Numbered from the stretch's first letter, positions 8,498 to 17,821 are shown. The stretch: DNA of 64,000 nucleotides from Rossellomorea aquimaris (GCF_000935355.1 NZ_JXZC01000001.1:744001-808000), one strand, 5' to 3'. Notes: a model not told the origin generated them from the sequence alone. Made by a program: numbers and translations.

Positions 8498-9301
8498 TTA
8501 GTATTCTGCCATAAATGGATGGTCTTCGTTGATTAAAATACGCTCGATTTTTTTCGCTTTACCAGTTTTTTGATCAACTTCGATTAGACAGGCACTCAAG
8601 ATTTTGCGTCCTGTCTTTGGGACTTCAAAACGAACCGGTAAACTAGTCTGGAATCTCTTAAGAACAGAATCCTTGCTCATCCCTAATACTTCATCATATG
8701 GTCCCGTCATACCGACATCGCACATAAATGCGGTTCCATTTGGAAGGATGCGATTATCTGCCGTTTGAACATGTGTATGGGTTCCTATTACAGCAGATAC
8801 ACGTCCATCTAGAAACCAGCCAACCGCCTGCTTTTCACTTGTTGCTTCTGCATGAAAGTCAACGAAGATAATCGACGTTCTTTTCTTTGCTTCGTATACA
8901 AGTTCATCAAGTGCCTTAAACGGGTCATCAAGGGGAGGCATAAATGTTCTTCCTTGAGCATTGATGACGGCAACTTCTTTTCCGTACACTTCAGCGAACA
9001 CCAGACCGCTTCCCGGCGTGCCTTCCGGGAAATTCGCCGGTCTAACCATCTGTTTAGATGAGTCGATAAAATTGAAGATATCTTTATTATCCCATGTATG
9101 ATTTCCTAAGGTCACCATATTGGCGCCATCTTGTAAGAATTGTTTATAAATCTTCTCCGTTATCCCTCTGCCTGATGCAGCATTCTCTCCATTAACGATC
9201 GTAAAATCGGGTGAATGCTTCTTCTTTAACTTCGGCAGGTATTCTGTGATCATTTCTCGGCCCATTGAACCGACAACGTCTCCTACAAATAATATTTTCA
9301 T
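8498..9301 (-). CDS. ymdB: YmdB, calcineurin-like phosphodiesterase
   Basis: This 267-residue metallophosphoesterase has a full metal-binding set: GDVVGSMGRE at the N-terminus, NGENAASGRGI near 38, LGNHTWDN near 65, DFHAEATSEK near 148 and GTHTHVQTAD near 173. B. subtilis YmdB hydrolyses 2',3'-cyclic nucleotides, and its loss alters biofilm formation, motility and RNase Y-linked RNA turnover. It lies downstream of rny as in B. subtilis, though a terminator and a weak extended -10 promoter lie between. The start ATG has an AGAAGGG SD. The length is normal for the family. Confidence 0.96.
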   Translation of the reverse strand: MKILFVGDVVGSMGREMITEYLPKLKKKHSPDFTIVNGENAASGRGITEKIYKQFLQDGANMVTLGNHTWDNKDIFNFIDSSKQMVRPANFPEGTPGSGLVFAEVYGKEVAVINAQGRTFMPPLDDPFKALDELVYEAKKRTSIIFVDFHAEATSEKQAVGWFLDGRVSAVIGTHTHVQTADNRILPNGTAFMCDVGMTGPYDEVLGMSKDSVLKRFQTSLPVRFEVPKTGRKILSACLIEVDQKTGKAKKIERILINEDHPFMAEY

Positions 9302-9339
9302 GAAAAATCCCTTCTCTATATGTATTGAGTCCTGTAGTT

Positions 9340-9350
9340 ATTGTATCACA
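9340..9350 (-). promoter_or_regulatory. Extended -10 promoter candidate for ymdB
   Basis: On the minus strand TGTGATACAAT (TACAAT at 9340-9345) makes an extended -10 element without a clear -35. It lies 40 nt upstream of the ymdB ATG and after the rny terminator. Confidence 0.45.
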
Positions 9351-9418
9351 AAATCCTTAGGGTCTATTCATGAATGAGGGATTCTCCCAATGATCCTTAT
9401 CACTGATGTTGGCAACGA

Positions 9419-9461
9419 TAAAAAAAGCTGACTCAAAAAGGGGATATCCCTTTTCGAGTCA
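9419..9461 (-). terminator. Terminator after rny
   Basis: On the minus strand TGACTCGAAAAGGG pairs with CCCCTTTTTGAGTCA around ATAT and is followed by GCTTTTTTT. Confidence 0.88.
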
Positions 9462-9466
9462 ACCAC

Positions 9467-11026
9467 TTATTTAGCGTATTCGACAGCCCTTGTTTCACGG
9501 ATGACCGTTACTTTAATATGGCCTGGATAGTCAAGCTCATCTTCGATCCGTTTACGGATATCCCTTGCTAATCGATGAGATTCCAAATCGTCAATGGCTT
9601 CAGGTCTTACCATAATACGTACCTCACGCCCCGCCTGGATAGCGAAGGATTTCTCAACGCCTTCATAAGACTCTGAGATTTCTTCGAGCTTCTCTAAACG
9701 ACGGATATAGTTCTCGAGCGTCTCACTTCTTGCCCCAGGTCTTGCAGCAGATAAAGCATCAGCAGCAGCTACCAGAACAGCAATGATTGACGTAGGCTCT
9801 GTATCACCGTGGTGAGAAGCAATACTGTTAATGACCACAGGATGTTCTTTATATTTCGTTGCGAGTTCTACACCAATTTCCACGTGACTTCCTTCTACTT
9901 CATGGTCAATCGCTTTTCCGATATCGTGAAGTAATCCTGCACGTTTAGCGAGTCTTTCGTCTTCACCTAGCTCAGCTGCCAGTAATCCCGAAAGATATGC
10001 GACTTCCATTGAGTGTTTTAGAACGTTTTGACCATAACTTGTACGATACTTCAAACGTCCCAGGATCTTAATTAAATCCGGGTGAAGCCCGTGAACGCCA
10101 ACTTCAAACGTTGTTTGTTCACCAATTTCACGAATATATTCGTCTACTTCACGTCGAGATTTATCCACCATCTCTTCAATTCGTGCAGGGTGGATACGTC
10201 CATCCTGTACTAATTTTTCTAATGCAATTCGAGCCGTTTCTCTACGAATCGGATCAAAACCAGAAAGAATAACTGCTTCAGGAGTATCATCAATAATTAG
10301 ATCAATTCCTGTTAAAGTTTCCAGCGTACGAATGTTACGTCCTTCTCGCCCAATAATTCGACCTTTCATCTCATCATTCGGTAGGTTCACAACACTAACC
10401 GTTGTTTCAGCCACATGTTCTGCAGCACAACGTTGTATAGCCAGTGAAAGGACTTCTTTCGCTTTCTTATCTGCCTCTTCTTTCGCACGGGTTTCATGCT
10501 CTCTGACCATAATGGCGATATCATGGGAGAGTTCATTCTCAACGCGGTCAAGAATAATTCCTTTCGCTTCGTCACGAGTTAAGCTAGAGATACGTTCTAG
10601 CTCAGTTTGCTGTGATCGTACCATCTCGTCCACTTTGCTTTCCATCTCTTCAATATGTTGTTGTCTCTCGTTAAGAGTTCCCTCTTTTCTTTCAAGTAAA
10701 GCTTCACGCTTATCAAGCGTTTCATCTTTTCGATCGAGGTTTTCCTCTTTTTGCATTAAACGGTTTTCTTGTTTTTGCAATTCATTTCTTCGTTCACGAA
10801 GTTCATTTTCCATTTCTGTGCGAAGTTTATGATTTTCGTCCTTTGCTTCTAAAAGTGCTTCTTTCTTCAGAGCATCTGCCTCGCGCTTAGCATCTTCTAA
10901 AATCTGCTCCGCTGAACCTTTGGCACCAGCAATCTTTGCTTCAGCAATGGACTTACGAATTAGGTATCCAACAACTACACCGACGATAAGGCCAAGCAAA
11001 ATGGAGATGATTGTTATAGGTTGCAT
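9467..11026 (-). CDS. rny: Ribonuclease Y
   Basis: This 519-residue endoribonuclease initiates mRNA decay in Bacillus and is membrane-anchored. An N-terminal transmembrane helix ([18 protein letters not shown], residues 5-22) is followed by a long coiled coil (about 30-180), a KH domain ([22 protein letters not shown] near 210) and an HD domain with [12 protein letters not shown] near 365. The length is close to the B. subtilis protein (520). It is driven by a strong sigma-A promoter and ends in its own terminator. Its regulator ricA lies about 8 kb downstream and ymdB is next door. Confidence 0.97.
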   Translation of the reverse strand: MQPITIISILLGLIVGVVVGYLIRKSIAEAKIAGAKGSAEQILEDAKREADALKKEALLEAKDENHKLRTEMENELRERRNELQKQENRLMQKEENLDRKDETLDKREALLERKEGTLNERQQHIEEMESKVDEMVRSQQTELERISSLTRDEAKGIILDRVENELSHDIAIMVREHETRAKEEADKKAKEVLSLAIQRCAAEHVAETTVSVVNLPNDEMKGRIIGREGRNIRTLETLTGIDLIIDDTPEAVILSGFDPIRRETARIALEKLVQDGRIHPARIEEMVDKSRREVDEYIREIGEQTTFEVGVHGLHPDLIKILGRLKYRTSYGQNVLKHSMEVAYLSGLLAAELGEDERLAKRAGLLHDIGKAIDHEVEGSHVEIGVELATKYKEHPVVINSIASHHGDTEPTSIIAVLVAAADALSAARPGARSETLENYIRRLEKLEEISESYEGVEKSFAIQAGREVRIMVRPEAIDDLESHRLARDIRKRIEDELDYPGHIKVTVIRETRAVEYAK

Positions 11027-11159
11027 TATTTCACCTCCTCTTGCTATGAACTGTCATCATGTCTTTTACATGTCGGCTTGTACATTGCTCACTAGAACAA
11101 AATATACAGCGCTAGGCTTTCAAATATTCATTCGAAAAATTTGTAAAATATACATGTTA

Positions 11160-11188
11160 ATTTTAAATCTCTGAAAATTTATTGTCAA
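11160..11188 (-). promoter_or_regulatory. Sigma-A promoter of rny
   Basis: On the minus strand a consensus -35 TTGACA (11183-11188), a 17-nt spacer and TAAAAT (11160-11165) form a strong sigma-A promoter. This leaves an untranslated leader of about 125 nt before the rny ATG. Confidence 0.8.
11165..11179. promoter_or_regulatory. CodY-box-like sequence inside the rny promoter
   Basis: AATTTTCAGAGATTT on the minus strand matches 13 of 15 positions of the CodY box AATTTTCWGAAAATT. It fills most of the spacer of the rny promoter. AT-rich DNA produces such matches by chance, so this is only a candidate. Confidence 0.3.
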
Positions 11189-11429
11189 GGGGTAGAGCCC
11201 TCTATCACTAGATTTCTAAAGGGATTTTTTCCAATCGACATTATTTGACACTGCCGCTGTGGGGTTATGAATGATTTTCAAGCAAAACCATCTTTTTTCA
11301 TTTTTTGTTTGAGTGTAAGGACAATCACCAAAAACTGGATACACATTTGTACATTCATACCGATCAGACATAATCTTTGTGAAAAAGGGTTTGTCACTAT
11401 TTTCTACATATAAGTTGTTTGACATACAT

Positions 11430-11464
11430 AATAAAGAGAAGCAAACCATAGTGGCTGCTTCTCT
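11430..11464 (-). terminator. Terminator after recA
   Basis: On the minus strand AAGAGAAGCAGCC pairs with GGTTTGCTTCTCTT (11455-11463 with 11433-11441 as the core 9-bp stem) and is followed by TATT. The 200 bases between this and the rny promoter hold no gene I can support. Confidence 0.75.
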
Positions 11465-11474
11465 TATTTGTGGA

Positions 11475-12512
11475 TTAGTCCTCTAAAAGACTTAATTCAC
11501 TTTGATCATCCGTTTCGGCACGGCCTGTGTCCAAACCGTAGTGTTCACGGATTTTCAGCATGATTTCACTGCGGATTTCAGGATTTTCTTTAAGGAAAAT
11601 CTTCGCATTCTCGCGGCCTTGACCCAGACGCTCTTCGTTATAAGAATACCAGGCACCACTCTTTTGAACGATGTCCAACTCAGACCCAAGATCCACGATT
11701 TCACCTTCTTTAGAAATCCCTTCTCCGTACATGATATCTACTTCAGCTACACGGAAAGGTGGAGCTACTTTATTTTTAACGACTTTGATCTTCGTTTTGT
11801 TCCCTACCATTTCATTCCCCTGCTTAAGTGTTTCAGCGCGACGGACTTCTAAACGAACAGATGAATAGAACTTCAGTGCGCGTCCACCAGGAGTCGTCTC
11901 AGGATTACCGAACATGACTCCAACCTTTTCACGAATTTGGTTAATGAAAATCGCGATGGTTTTCGATTTGTTAATAGCACCTGAAAGCTTACGAAGAGCC
12001 TGTGACATTAAACGGGCTTGAAGACCTACGTGAGCATCTCCCATCTCTCCTTCGATTTCCGCTTTCGGTACAAGCGCCGCAACCGAGTCAATAACGATAG
12101 CGTCTACCGCTCCACTACGCACCAAAGCTTCCGCAATTTCCAGCGCCTGCTCACCTGTATCAGGTTGAGAAAGTAATAATTCATCTATGTTTACCCCAAG
12201 CTTTTGAGCATATTCAGGATCAAGTGCGTGCTCTGCATCGATAAATGCAGCCTGACCGCCTTGAGCTTGAACTTCTGCAATGGCATGAAGTGCTACTGTT
12301 GTTTTACCAGACGATTCCGGACCATACACCTCGATAATTCTTCCTCGAGGATATCCGCCAACTCCCAAGGCTGCGTCCAACGCTAGTGAACCACTTGGAC
12401 AAGTTACTACTTTTCTATCAGTTTGCTCCCCCAGCTTCATTATAGAGCCTTTACCAAACTGCTTTTCTATTTGTTTTAACGCCATATCTAAGGCTGCTTT
12501 ACGATCGCTCAC
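11475..12512 (-). CDS. recA: RecA recombinase
   Basis: This 345-residue RecA (B. subtilis 348) pairs homologous DNA, triggers LexA self-cleavage and acts in repair and transformation. Walker [10 protein letters not shown] lies near residue 66, Walker [14 protein letters not shown] near 140, and the loop L2 stretch [27 protein letters not shown] is intact. The C-terminus is acidic ([11 protein letters not shown]). The start is GTG at 12510-12512 with SD AAGGAGG, giving [14 protein letters not shown]. The frame stays open to 12629, but that upstream part crosses the promoter and is not RecA-like. A LexA box and promoter lie directly upstream. Confidence 0.98.
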   Translation of the reverse strand: MSDRKAALDMALKQIEKQFGKGSIMKLGEQTDRKVVTCPSGSLALDAALGVGGYPRGRIIEVYGPESSGKTTVALHAIAEVQAQGGQAAFIDAEHALDPEYAQKLGVNIDELLLSQPDTGEQALEIAEALVRSGAVDAIVIDSVAALVPKAEIEGEMGDAHVGLQARLMSQALRKLSGAINKSKTIAIFINQIREKVGVMFGNPETTPGGRALKFYSSVRLEVRRAETLKQGNEMVGNKTKIKVVKNKVAPPFRVAEVDIMYGEGISKEGEIVDLGSELDIVQKSGAWYSYNEERLGQGRENAKIFLKENPEIRSEIMLKIREHYGLDTGRAETDDQSELSLLED

Positions 12513-12584
12513 AAATCTTCCTCCTTTGAATATATAACTTGAAATAGACAACTTATCAGCTTGTCTCAAATCCAACCTATCTAT

Positions 12585-12613
12585 ACTATAAACGTTTTTT
12601 AAATAGAAAACAA
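12585..12613 (-). promoter_or_regulatory. Sigma-A promoter of recA
   Basis: On the minus strand TTGTTT (12608-12613), a 17-nt spacer and TATAGT (12585-12590). It lies just downstream of the LexA box and about 70 nt ahead of the recA GTG. Confidence 0.65.
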
Positions 12614-12622
12614 GAAAAAAAT

Positions 12623-12636
12623 CGAACATTCATTCG
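12623..12636. promoter_or_regulatory. LexA (DinR) SOS box of recA
   Basis: CGAATGAATGTTCG on the minus strand matches the Gram-positive SOS box CGAACnnnnGTTCG at nine of ten defined bases. It lies nine bases upstream of the recA -35, where LexA can block RNA polymerase. Confidence 0.85.
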
Positions 12637-12769
12637 GTTTTTTTCTAAGGGTGTTTTCAATTGAATTGGGAGTTGTTTCACTAGAATAAATGAAGGTGAA
12701 TGGAGGTGGTCAATTTATATTAACTGGCAGATATCCTCTCCCCGCAAAGTAAAAACTTTTCTCCACACT

Positions 12770-12802
12770 AAAAAAACTGCCTTCCCTATACTGGAAGACA
12801 GC
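12770..12802 (-). terminator. Terminator after cinA
   Basis: On the minus strand CTGTCTTCC pairs with GGAAGGCAG (one mismatch), followed by TTTTTTT. The stretch 12640-12770, between the recA control region and this hairpin, holds nothing I recognise. Confidence 0.8.
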
Positions 12803-12813
12803 TCGTCTAGCAC

Positions 12814-14049
12814 CTAACTTAATTCTTTAATTAAATAATGCCAGCCGTATTTCGCTGTTCTCACTCGATTTGCATTCCTTCCACCACCGAGATTCAATAG
12901 AAACGCTTTAGTAGGCCGATCTTTAATCGACAAACCAATCCACACGGTTCCTGCAGGCTGACCTTCATGTGATCCCGGGCCTGCTACTCCTGTGAAACTG
13001 ATTCCTATATCTGATGAGAAAAGCTCTCTTACATTCTCAGCAAGTTCCCGTGCACACTGTTCACTTACTGATGTATGCTCTTTCAATGTACTCTCTTTCA
13101 CAGATAAAATCGTCTTCTTAACTTCATCCTGGTAACAAACCACCCCGCCATTCAGGATAAATGATGCTCCAGTTAACGACGCTAATTGAGCTTGAAAGAG
13201 TCCCCCGGTTAAGCTTTCTGCACAGGATAAGGTGAGACCTTTTTCTTTTAACAATTTGAATCCTACCTCAAAGAGAGAATCCTGATTGTATCCATAGAAG
13301 TAATCTCCTACAATAGCCATAATTTCCTCTTCTACTGCATCCAAAAGGGAGACGGCAATCTCCTTTGACTCGTGCTTCGCCGTCAACCTAAGGGTCACTT
13401 CTCCATCACCCGCCAATGGTGCAATGGTAGGATTGGTTTGTTTGTCGATCAAGTCTTCCAACTCTGTTTCCAACTGAGCTTCCCCAATGCCGAAAAAGCG
13501 CATTACCCGGGAATGGATGATTTCTTTCTTCTTTAATAAAGTAAAGATCGCTTGTTTGCCGTATTTACTAAACATAGGTTTCATTTCAGATGGGGGACCT
13601 GGTAAAAGCATGTATGCTTTATCATCCTTTTTCAGTAGCATCCCAGGAGCCATACCGTGTTCGTTCTTCAGTACTTGAGAGCCTGCTAAAATGAGGGCCT
13701 GCTTTTCATTATTGGGGGTCATTTCCCGATTCACTTTGTTAAAGTAGCTTTTAATTGATTCCAACGCATCTTCGTCCATGGTCAAAGTTGTACCTAATGA
13801 CTTTGCTATTGTTTCTTTCGTTAAATCATCCTTCGTCGGTCCAAGTCCCCCCGTAAAAATCAACAGGTCTGCTCTCCCTTCCGCTACTGTAATCGCGTGG
13901 TGCAACCGTTCAGGGTTATCTCCCACACTAGTGTGGTAATAGACATTCACCCCCACTTCAGCCAGTTGCTCTGATATGAATTGAGCATTGGAATTGACGA
14001 TCTGACCTAATAGTAGTTCAGATCCGACCGCTATGATTTCTGCATTCAT
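12814..14049 (-). CDS. cinA: CinA, competence/damage-inducible protein
   Basis: This 411-residue protein has two domains. An N-terminal molybdopterin-binding-like (COG1058) domain starts [25 protein letters not shown] and includes [15 protein letters not shown] near 65. A C-terminal PncC-like amidase domain has [19 protein letters not shown] near 275. Homologues carry ADP-ribose pyrophosphatase and nicotinamide-mononucleotide deamidase activity. In naturally competent Gram-positives cinA lies upstream of recA and can be cotranscribed. Here a terminator and the LexA-controlled promoter lie between them. The length is usual for the family. Confidence 0.95.
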   Translation of the reverse strand: MNAEIIAVGSELLLGQIVNSNAQFISEQLAEVGVNVYYHTSVGDNPERLHHAITVAEGRADLLIFTGGLGPTKDDLTKETIAKSLGTTLTMDEDALESIKSYFNKVNREMTPNNEKQALILAGSQVLKNEHGMAPGMLLKKDDKAYMLLPGPPSEMKPMFSKYGKQAIFTLLKKKEIIHSRVMRFFGIGEAQLETELEDLIDKQTNPTIAPLAGDGEVTLRLTAKHESKEIAVSLLDAVEEEIMAIVGDYFYGYNQDSLFEVGFKLLKEKGLTLSCAESLTGGLFQAQLASLTGASFILNGGVVCYQDEVKKTILSVKESTLKEHTSVSEQCARELAENVRELFSSDIGISFTGVAGPGSHEGQPAGTVWIGLSIKDRPTKAFLLNLGGGRNANRVRTAKYGWHYLIKELS

Positions 14050-14073
14050 CCTTATTCCCCCTATTGATGATGT

Positions 14074-14110
14074 AAAGAAGGGGATGATTCCAGTTGAATC
14101 AATCCCCTTT
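14074..14110 (-). terminator. Terminator after pgsA
   Basis: On the minus strand AAGGGGATTGATTC pairs with GAATCATCCCCTT around AACTG, followed by CTTT. The T-run is short, so readthrough into cinA is possible. Confidence 0.65.
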
Positions 14111-14121
14111 AATAGAACACC

Positions 14122-14700
14122 TTATTTCGAATTTACAAATGCTTTTTTGTTATGCTTGAAATAATCCCAGCCTGACCAGATGGTAAAGAACATAGCTACC
14201 CAAAGGGCAATGGTCGCAAATGGAAGGTTGATCAGTTCAAAAATGGCATTATGCAGAAGCAGCGCTGAAATAGCGATAATCTGTGCCCATGTTTTGATTT
14301 TCCCAAGTTGGCCCGCAGCAACCACTTCCCCTTCCCCGGCTAATACAAGGCGAAGACCGGTTACAGCAAACTCCCTGCTGATGATGATAATAACAATCCA
14401 TGAAGGAGCAAGACCCAGTTCAACAAGCACAATCAGTGCAGCGGAAACAAGCAATTTGTCCGCTAATGGATCTAAGAATTTCCCCAGGTTAGTCACAAGG
14501 TCAAGCTTTCGGGCATAATAACCGTCGATCCAATCGGTTGTTGCTGCAATAATGAATATCAATGCTCCTACAAAATGTTTGACTGGCATTTCTGCCCCAA
14601 GAAATATCATGTCACCCCAATTTAATGGGGCCAGCATAATGATTAAAAATAATGGAATTAAAAATATCCTCGAAACTGTAATCTTATTAGGTAAGTTCAC
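14122..14700 (-). CDS. pgsA: CDP-diacylglycerol-glycerol-3-phosphate 3-phosphatidyltransferase PgsA
   Basis: This 192-residue integral membrane enzyme makes phosphatidylglycerol phosphate from CDP-diacylglycerol, whose synthase cdsA is also in this window. The CDP-alcohol phosphotransferase motif is visible as DWIDGYYARKLDLVTNLGKFLDPLADK (DG-x2-AR-x8-G-x3-D-x3-D). Hydrophobic helices surround it. The start is GTG at 14700 giving MNLPNKITVSRIFLIP, with GGAGG just upstream. The open frame extends ten codons further without support. It lies between rodZ and cinA as in B. subtilis. Confidence 0.96.
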   Translation of the reverse strand: MNLPNKITVSRIFLIPLFLIIMLAPLNWGDMIFLGAEMPVKHFVGALIFIIAATTDWIDGYYARKLDLVTNLGKFLDPLADKLLVSAALIVLVELGLAPSWIVIIIISREFAVTGLRLVLAGEGEVVAAGQLGKIKTWAQIIAISALLLHNAIFELINLPFATIALWVAMFFTIWSGWDYFKHNKKAFVNSK

Positions 14701-14747
14701 CTTTCTACCTCCAATACATATAAAACACATTCTACCTATAGTATGTA

Positions 14748-14776
14748 AGAAAAAGGAGTTATTAAAACTCCCTCCA
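14748..14776 (-). terminator. Terminator after rodZ
   Basis: On the minus strand a GGAGTTTT / AACTCC stem is followed by TTTTTCTT. The stem is short (6-7 bp), so termination may be partial and pgsA may receive readthrough. Confidence 0.6.
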
Positions 14777-14782
14777 TCTTAA

Positions 14783-15676
14783 TTATTGTGCTGCTTGCGG
14801 TTCGTAGTTAATCACAATGTCCTGCCTCACAACATCAGTGGATGATACTTTATACTCAAGCTGTTTGCCGTTTACTAAAATGTCTGTGTTCGCAGCGTTT
14901 CCGATTACAAGATAAGCAAGTTTATCTGAGGAAAAATCAAAGTCCTTTTTATTTCCCTCTTTCAGTAAACCTTCAAACAATAATTCATCCTTGGTGTTAT
15001 AAACCCCAATCCAAGTGTCGCCTTTAGCCGATAATTGCAACTTGAACTCATCTGCATTTTTAAGGTCATAGGTTGTTTTCTTGCCAGCTGTATTAACTGC
15101 CTCCAGAGATTGTTCAGGCTTTTGCTCCTGTTCTTCATCAGCTTTTTCATCCTCTGAAGGTTTGCTTTCTTCTTTATCTTCGGTTTCTACCTCAGGCTTA
15201 TCGCTTTCAGCGGTTTTATTTTCATCTACCGCTACTTGTTCTTGATTTTCAGACCCTTGTGTCTCCGGAGCTTTATCTCCGACTTTCCCTTGCCAAAACA
15301 CCCAGACTGCAATCAACGCACCAATGACGAATAATGCTATAAGAAGCTTAGGAAGGAAGTCAAACACTTTGGTAGAGCTTTCTGAAACAGACTTTCTAGA
15401 TTGGACCCTGGAAAGGGAAACCGGTATTTCATCTTCATAGGTTGTCGGAATTTCATTTTTATGCTCCTCAAAAATAACTTCAGGAGGAAGACCAACCGCT
15501 TCACAATACTGTTTAATAAATGCACGAACATAGAACTTCCCAGGCATCACATCATATGCGCCCTCTTCGATTCCAATCAAATAGCGTTTTTGAATCTTTG
15601 TTACCTTTTGTAAATCATCGAGGCTATAGCCTTTAGCTTCACGAGCTTCCTTTAAACGATTTCCTAATTCCGTCAC
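14783..15676 (-). CDS. rodZ: RodZ-like protein (YmfM): HTH, one membrane helix and DUF4115
   Basis: This 297-residue bitopic membrane protein has an N-terminal XRE-type helix-turn-helix (residues 3-70, GNRLKEAREAKGYSLDDLQKVTKIQKRYL). One transmembrane helix follows near 110-130 (LLIALFVIGALIAVWVF), then a long acidic Glu/Lys/Ser linker (about 135-195) and a C-terminal DUF4115 domain. RodZ binds MreB-type filaments through the HTH and links them to wall synthesis. The linker is low complexity, but the reading frame is intact. It starts 19 bases after ymfK ends. Confidence 0.92.
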   Translation of the reverse strand: MTELGNRLKEAREAKGYSLDDLQKVTKIQKRYLIGIEEGAYDVMPGKFYVRAFIKQYCEAVGLPPEVIFEEHKNEIPTTYEDEIPVSLSRVQSRKSVSESSTKVFDFLPKLLIALFVIGALIAVWVFWQGKVGDKAPETQGSENQEQVAVDENKTAESDKPEVETEDKEESKPSEDEKADEEQEQKPEQSLEAVNTAGKKTTYDLKNADEFKLQLSAKGDTWIGVYNTKDELLFEGLLKEGNKKDFDFSSDKLAYLVIGNAANTDILVNGKQLEYKVSSTDVVRQDIVINYEPQAAQ

Positions 15677-15695
15677 TACTTAACACCTTCCAATA

Positions 15696-16487
15696 TTAAA
15701 AATCAAAACCTCCAAAATCGGAATTTTGAAATAGATTATTTTGTTCTACTAATTCGTATGTAATTTCTTCATCAGGATCGTTTCTAAGTTCAATGATATA
15801 ATCAAAATCTTCAAGTGAATATTCAGAGTTTTGAACGAATACATCAGGATGTTCAATTACTTTCACTGCTGGTAATCTCATGATTTCCCTTACAAGCTGC
15901 CAATGCTTTTCACTTGCACGCCTGGTTGAAACGATACCGTCAATGATAAATAAATTTTCAGATGAGTACTCGTCTTCAATCAGCTTGCTTCTTATTGTTT
16001 GTTTCAACAAAGTAGAGGAGACAAAGAGCCACTTCTTATTTGCACATACACTTGAGGCCACGATGGATTCGGTCTTCCCTACCCGGGGCATCCCTCTGAT
16101 CCCAACAAGCTTATGTCCCTCTTGCTTAAATAGCTCAGCCAGGAAGTCCACTAATAAACCCAGCTCATCACGAACAAACCGAAACGTTTTCTTATCATCG
16201 GCATCACGCTGAATATAGCGGCCGTGACGAACGGCAAGGCGATCCCTTAATTTCGGTTCCCGGAGCTTTGTCACATTAATTGTATCCATCGTTTGTAAAA
16301 TGGACTCTAACCTTGTGATCTGTTCATCATTATTCGCAAGAAGAAGCATTCCCCTTCTTCCTTCATCCACTCCATTTATCGTCACTATATTTATAGAAAG
16401 CATTCCTAATAATGAGGAAATATCACCTAAGAGGCCAGGACGATTTTTTTGAATTTCATATTCCAAATACCATTCTTTGCGTTCCAT
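15696..16487 (-). CDS. ymfK: YmfK: ACT-like (DUF3388) plus P-loop protein of unknown function
   Basis: This 263-residue protein is conserved next to rodZ in Bacillus. The first 75 residues look like an ACT domain (YLEYEIQKNRPGLLGDISSLLGMLSI, typical of the first strand and helix). GMPRVGKT near 132-139 has the spacing of a Walker A motif, and NLFIID near 178-183 could be Walker B. This suggests a small-molecule-sensing NTPase, but no reaction is known to me. The start ATG has SD GGAGGTAA. The 240-base gap upstream contains no gene. It is read in the same direction as rodZ, from which it is 19 bases away. Confidence 0.85.
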   Translation of the reverse strand: MERKEWYLEYEIQKNRPGLLGDISSLLGMLSINIVTINGVDEGRRGMLLLANNDEQITRLESILQTMDTINVTKLREPKLRDRLAVRHGRYIQRDADDKKTFRFVRDELGLLVDFLAELFKQEGHKLVGIRGMPRVGKTESIVASSVCANKKWLFVSSTLLKQTIRSKLIEDEYSSENLFIIDGIVSTRRASEKHWQLVREIMRLPAVKVIEHPDVFVQNSEYSLEDFDYIIELRNDPDEEITYELVEQNNLFQNSDFGGFDF

Positions 16488-16729
16488 TGGTTACCTCCTG
16501 AAAGATCCGTGACATTTCAATTCGATAAAAATTGACATAATTCGAAAAGTCTTTTAAACATCTAGGTATTATAATAAATGATTTTCCGGTAATAGAAAAG
16601 TAAAACCTACATAAATATGTACAATTTCTCATTTTATACCTAAAGGGCTGTTTATTGAAAAGATGCATAGACTGGGCCTAATAAAATGACTCGCGACTCA
16701 ATTGATTCCTTTTTGAAGAGTATGTATAA

Positions 16730-16760
16730 GAAAAAGGAGAGGAAAAAATCCCTCTCCTTA
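16730..16760 (-). terminator. Terminator after ymfJ
   Basis: On the minus strand AAGGAGAGG pairs with CCTCTCCTT around an 8-nt loop and is followed by TTTCTTAT. The stem begins at the ymfJ stop codon. Confidence 0.75.
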
Positions 16761-17015
16761 ACGAGTACCATTGTTATTTACAAGTTTAACCATCATGTTC
16801 GCAATGGCATGTTGTTCTTCAGGGGAAGCGACAGACCATAAATCCGCTAACACTTTCTCCTGATCGTTCTTAGCTTCGACTTGATTCGCTAAGTAGTCGC
16901 CAATTTGGTATGCTAAGTCAGATACCGTTTCATTTTCCATCCCACCGTGTTGAGCTTGGTGAAGACGATCGCCTAAGAAGTTTTTCCAATCAGACCAGTT
17001 ATCTAATACAGACAT
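16758..17015 (-). CDS. ymfJ: YmfJ, DUF3243 family
   Basis: This small acidic protein of 85 residues starts MSVLDNWSDWKNFLGDRLHQAQ and belongs to the DUF3243 family found throughout Bacillus. It has no membrane segment or known catalytic motif. Its function is unknown to me. The SD GGAGG precedes the ATG. It lies between ymfI and ymfK as in B. subtilis and ends in its own terminator. Confidence 0.9.
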   Translation of the reverse strand: MSVLDNWSDWKNFLGDRLHQAQHGGMENETVSDLAYQIGDYLANQVEAKNDQEKVLADLWSVASPEEQHAIANMMVKLVNNNGTR

Positions 17016-17104
17016 TTGTCATGACCTCCTTTATTGAAATACAACCTTAGTTTGTATCCCGGAGAAAAAATTATGCGCCCTAATCTTTTGACTGAAAAAA
17101 CTTT

Positions 17105-17821
17105 TTATGTATGCCAGCCACCATTGATTGAAAGTGTTTGACCTGTAATATAGGAAGCTTTAGGTGAAATAAGAAACTGGATCGAGTCTGCAATTTCGTC
17201 CGCTTGAGCAAGGCGCCCCATTGGTATCTCTTCCTCCAAAGCTTTTAAATCTCCTTCAGAAAAAATGTTCATCATTGATGTATCGACGGCTCCCGGAGCA
17301 ATCGCATTAATCCTTACGCCACTTAAGGCAAGCTCTTTACTTAATGATTTAACAAATGCCAATTGAGCACCCTTCACTGTTGAGTATATAACCTCACAGG
17401 CTCCACCAATTTGCCCCCAAATAGAGCTTACCATTACAATATTCCCGTTACGCTCTATAAGCTTAGGCAATAATTTTTGAACAAGAAGCAAAGGGCTTTT
17501 CACATGAACGTTAATCATATAGTCCATTTCGTCTTCAGTCTGATCTTGAAACAGTCCCCAGCTTGAATTTCCGCTGCAATAAATAATTGTATCAAGTTGA
17601 AAAATATTGTTCACAACATTTCCTACTTCTTTGGGAAGGGCAAGATTGGCTCGAATGGGTATTGCCTCAACCCCATGCTTTTCGATTTTATGTAATAACT
17701 CTCTCATAGCTTCTTCATTCGAATGGTAATGTAAATATAAATTCCATCCCTCTTCTGCCAGGCTTAAAGCCGTACTGCTCCCTATTCCTCCTGAAGCCCC
17801 TGTTATTAAGGCATATTTCAT
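17105..17821 (-). CDS. ymfI: SDR reductase YmfI (EF-P 5-aminopentanone reductase)
   Basis: This 238-residue short-chain dehydrogenase/reductase has a nucleotide-binding motif TGASGGIG (residues 7-14). The active site has Ser (VMVSSIWG) with YSTVK near 165-169, and the C-terminal SINGGWHT is typical of the family. In B. subtilis YmfI reduces a 5-aminopentanone group on lysine of elongation factor P to 5-aminopentanol, which aids polyproline translation and swarming. Synteny with ymfH and ymfJ supports this assignment over a generic FabG. It lies 61 bases after ymfH and is probably cotranscribed. Confidence 0.88.
   Translation of the reverse strand: MKYALITGASGGIGSSTALSLAEEGWNLYLHYHSNEEAMRELLHKIEKHGVEAIPIRANLALPKEVGNVVNNIFQLDTIIYCSGNSSWGLFQDQTEDEMDYMINVHVKSPLLLVQKLLPKLIERNGNIVMVSSIWGQIGGACEVIYSTVKGAQLAFVKSLSKELALSGVRINAIAPGAVDTSMMNIFSEGDLKALEEEIPMGRLAQADEIADSIQFLISPKASYITGQTLSINGGWHT

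Noticed and set aside
10332-10832. A 166-codon plus-strand frame opposite rny
   Set aside because: It is antisense to the rny coiled coil. The Ser/Arg-rich product is the usual artefact of reading a Glu/Lys-rich coiled coil backwards.
11216-11449. A 77-codon minus-strand frame between recA and rny
   Set aside because: Its start lies inside the recA terminator stem, there is no SD before any in-frame start, and the product resembles no family I know. It is left as non-coding.
12513-12629. N-terminal extension of RecA
   Set aside because: The frame is open, but it crosses the sigma-A promoter and part of the LexA box, and the GTG at 12512 with AAGGAGG gives the standard RecA N-terminus.
12690-12770. 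A GGAGGTGG sequence on the plus strand downstream of cinA
   Set aside because: It looks like an SD, but no start codon and open frame follow it.
16456-16668. A 70-codon minus-strand frame upstream of ymfK
   Set aside because: It overlaps the ymfK start in another frame, lacks an SD and has no recognisable similarity.
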